Assembly (NCBI GenBank): GCA_026874595.1
Contig: CM049322.1
Location: forward strand, 6,555,900-6,619,899
DNA from: Sipunculus nudus
Taxonomy: Eukaryota > Annelida > Sipuncula > Golfingiida > Sipunculidae
DNA length: 64,000 nucleotides
Direction of reading: 5' to 3'
This document shows, in pieces, positions 61,120 through 64,000 of the stretch. Below the pieces are notes generated by a model, which was not told where the DNA came from, ran no database searches, and saw only the letters and a program-made list of their open reading frames with translations. Numbering within the stretch: the first letter of the stretch is position 1; each line of letters opens with the position of its first letter. Both the position numbers and the translations under genes were made by a program.

Positions 61120-63449
61120 TCTCAATTAGTTTAGAGACAGAGCAAAAATGACAATTTTGTTTTGACATGTTTAGAATGTGATCTTGAAGTTGGAGTGCGT
61201 CAGAAGTGCCCGTAGAGAGGCAGCAAGCTCCTGAAGGAAGGAAATACAATTAATATTTTAAAAACAATTTGTCATAAAATGAAAATTTCTAAGCCTTCGA
61301 TCAAATGTTCTTTGCCAATGTTTATATTAGAGCTATTTGGATAGACTTCACTTGAAAACATTTGGCTAAGCTAAGCACATTGAAAGGAAATAAAGTTCCA
61401 AACAACAGTTACAAGGCAGAGTTAAAACAGGTTTAAGTTATTTATACTTAGTAAAATATGACTATATGGTAGGATGAAATAAAAATTAAATACTCTTTCA
61501 GACCAAATTAAAATTATGTAAATAGAGATGTTATGCATGATAGCTCTCCTTAAAGGGACGTCTAGATTGCATGCACAGCTCTGTTTTAGGCATTATTTAA
61601 TTGCGGACACTTCTCTACTGTGTGCACCACTGCATTATGAACATCTCTGTTACGGAAGGTGGTAAATTAATGACGTTGAATTCCATATCATTTTTTTCTG
61701 ATACGGACATGAATTGCCGGCATGTAACACTTTGCGAACACGTTGGATTTAAAAGTATAAAGCCATCCGGGTGGTTCCTGCCATTTTAGGAATAAAATAA
61801 AAAAAAGCTTACCAAGGAAAAACGCTGACATGACTTTCTTGACTTATATAGGCATAACTAGAAAGGACTGTTTCTACGGTTTTATTATCTTCAAAACCAT
61901 AGCTTCTTTAGTGCCATTTTTGGCAATCTAAAACAACCATTGTGGTGGCTGTTTTTCGTAATACGTTAGGAAGACCCGGTTGCAGATCCAGTATTACCCA
62001 AGCCTTTGAGTTACCGGATCAATTGTGTTCCATTAAGTGTGAGCGGTGTCTGACATATCTGAAATTCTGTGTTGAAGGGTCGTCCTTGTAGTGCTATACA
62101 CTGATGACTATACTGTGTTATTTCAAAGAAGAAATTGACTATTTCTGTGTCAGTCGTTTACAGTGAGTCAGGCCAGTAATGGGTATCACCTCTGAAAATT
62201 CAGAATCTATAATGGCCATTTATAAGGTTGTGAAAAACACCCATTTTCGAAAACATCGTTATTTCAACAGACAAAATAACAGTACTTATAAACTATGTTA
62301 ATATGAAGAAGAAAAAACTAAATGTTTGACAGACTGCAGTAGCGTACCATTATACACTGTATAAGTTGGGGGGAGCTTAGGCCTTGTTGGTTTTATATGA
62401 AACTTTATATTTTATTCCACTGCCAGGTGCTGGAGATATTGTAACGAAACCATTTTGTAGGATAGTTTCTGTAGAAAACTCTGGTGCATTCACGAAGTTA
62501 GCTTGATATATATTAATGCGGGAACGAAGGCCAATTTGCTGTCTTACCGTAGAGTATTTATGGTATTAGACTGTATTGAGTTGTGAGAGGAATGTTATAG
62601 TTTGTTTTAGGTACAGGTAGGGTCTGTTATAGACGATCCTGGCTTCATTAATATTACTGTGATGTAATTCTTGTCAAAACCGTCTGAAATATTCAGACAT
62701 GAGTAGGGTGTCATTAGTCTTATAAGTATTATTACCATGTGCAAGCGATAGCTGGATAACTGGTGAAAAGAGTCGTTATTCTTTGACATTGGGTGTGAGT
62801 GAATAATAATTGGTACGTCAAATATGTTAGGGTATTACTTTAGTAAATTTGTAAAATTTGTCCTAAACGTATGGTTTGCCACAACTGTCACTTTTTGACC
62901 GACCATCGGTCGAGTTAAGATTAAAATACTATTGGGACGGCTGACGCCGCTAGGGCATATGAATAAAGGGTAAAACGCTTGTACCGCGTGTGACAAGGGA
63001 ATTGTTATACTTTGCCTTAACCCTGTATGGCCGATATGACCATACCGTTGTTGTAAAATAACGGAAGTTAGGTAAATTCCGAAGAACTGACCGAGTAACA
63101 TTTGTTTACAATCAAAGCTCAGCGCAAGTATCAATAAGTATAACAGTCAATGCGCCGAGCCAGTTGCGGTAAACTATGTCACCTTGCGTTAGCATCGCCT
63201 GTCAACGGGCCCTGTAAAAACCAAGGCAATTTTGTCTGTCCGCTTTCAAGGCTATACGTCAGACTTCGCCCACAATAACCGGTAGTTGGAGCCTTCCCAG
63301 GGGTTGGACTCCACCGGCGGGCGGCCAAATCATCTCCTGAAGAACTACTTGTAATACCAGTCCGGCCGTTGAGTGCAAAAAACTCATTTGGAATGCCCTA
63401 ATAATAGATCGTTAGCTTGGAAAATTACGTTCCGCTGACCACGATTTTA
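61120..63449. other. Unassigned DNA
   Basis: No gene, RNA gene or clear repeat recognised. 62830-63400 is less AT-rich than the rest, with no coding resemblance. Confidence 0.4.
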
Positions 63450-64000
63450 AGCTCAGCTGAGTGAAAGTCATCTGAGCCATAGCGATCATGCTTTGTCCGT
63501 CGCCCATCTGCCTGTCTGTCTGTCTTTCTGTTTATCAGTCCGTTAATAGGGTACAAATCGTAACCACTGGACCTTGGATCTTCTAACTAAAATTCAAGGG
63601 AGGTCCATGAAAATCTCCTTTGAAACCTGAAATTAGATCTCTGTTACCCATATTCTTTGAGCTAGAGGGCTCATAAGTGCCCCAAAGAATAATAAAAATG
63701 ATGAAAAAAACCCCAGTATCTGAATTACTAATCCATTCATTTCCATGATAATTTGCATCCATATTTGAGTGTTCCATCAGGTCTTGCAAACTGGTGGCGT
63801 CACTTGTATTTTTGTCGATTTTTTTTACGCATTTCTTTGCCCTTATTTTGAAACCATCATAGATGCGGTCGCCCGTTCTCAAGGCACCAATCTTAACCGT
63901 TGGACCTTGAATTTTTTAACTTGATTGTGAACTGAAATTAGGTCTCTGCTGACCATATCCTTTAAGATATGGCCCTCATAAGTACCCACAGAATAATTAA
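63450..64000 (+). mobile_element. Helentron-like element, copy E (5' part, cut by window end)
   Basis: Begins agctcagctgagtgaaag with mirrored gtcatctgagcc, then ccatctgcctgtctgtctgt. Interior ggtccatgaaaatctcct and gttacccatattctttgagc matches copy C, so it belongs to the C subfamily. The 3' end is outside the window. Confidence 0.68.

Overview
This is a 64 kb piece of an animal nuclear genome. Genes are split by GT-AG introns, intergenic DNA is AT-rich, and several families of non-autonomous transposons and minisatellites are present. The two host genes and the repeat types (Helentron-like elements with CCGT/CTGT-rich 5' ends and a 3' palindrome, tRNA-derived SINEs, a 5'-truncated LINE) suggest a lophotrochozoan, most likely a mollusc. 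That placement is inference; no species-specific marker was recognised.

Layout, all genes on the + strand. (1) About 1-9687: the 3' part of a MYST-family histone acetyltransferase of the KAT7/HBO1 type. Seven coding exons between 4827 and 9687 encode the last 292 residues (C2HC zinc finger plus the complete HAT catalytic domain). The 5' exons lie outside the window; 1-4826 is presumed intron and holds three minisatellites. (2) 9688-17208: intergenic, with a MITE-like copy, TA microsatellites, a 44-bp minisatellite, a degenerate ~130-bp repeat and a G-quadruplex motif. (3) 17209-42953: a complete 11-exon calsequestrin-like gene. The predicted protein is 831 residues: signal peptide, a ~360-residue core of three thioredoxin-like domains, and an unusually long (~445-residue) glutamate-rich tail encoded by one exon and ending in KDEL. 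Its introns hold four Helentron-like elements, a SINE split by a 2-kb insertion, and tandem repeats built from the gene's own splice junctions. (4) 42954-64000: no further host gene recognised. This part has minisatellites, degenerate repeats, a tRNA-derived relic with a TA tail, a 5'-truncated LINE with an intact reverse-transcriptase frame, a full-length SINE with a perfect 12-bp target-site duplication, and the start of another Helentron-like element.

The most unusual signal is that exon-intron junctions have been tandemly amplified at four places in the two genes. The donor of calsequestrin exon 7 exists as about 24 copies of a 53-bp unit, nearly all still carrying a strong donor sequence. 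The donor of KAT7 exon 4 is triplicated at 117-bp spacing. The acceptor of calsequestrin exon 5 is triplicated at about 100-bp spacing. The acceptor region of calsequestrin exon 10 contains four 25-bp repeats, each ending in a CAG acceptor. None of the repeat units checked is a multiple of 3, and the first extended reading frame hits a stop, so these look like decoy splice sites rather than protein repeats. The calsequestrin itself (long acidic tail, KDEL, no cysteine in the predicted chain) is the second point of interest.
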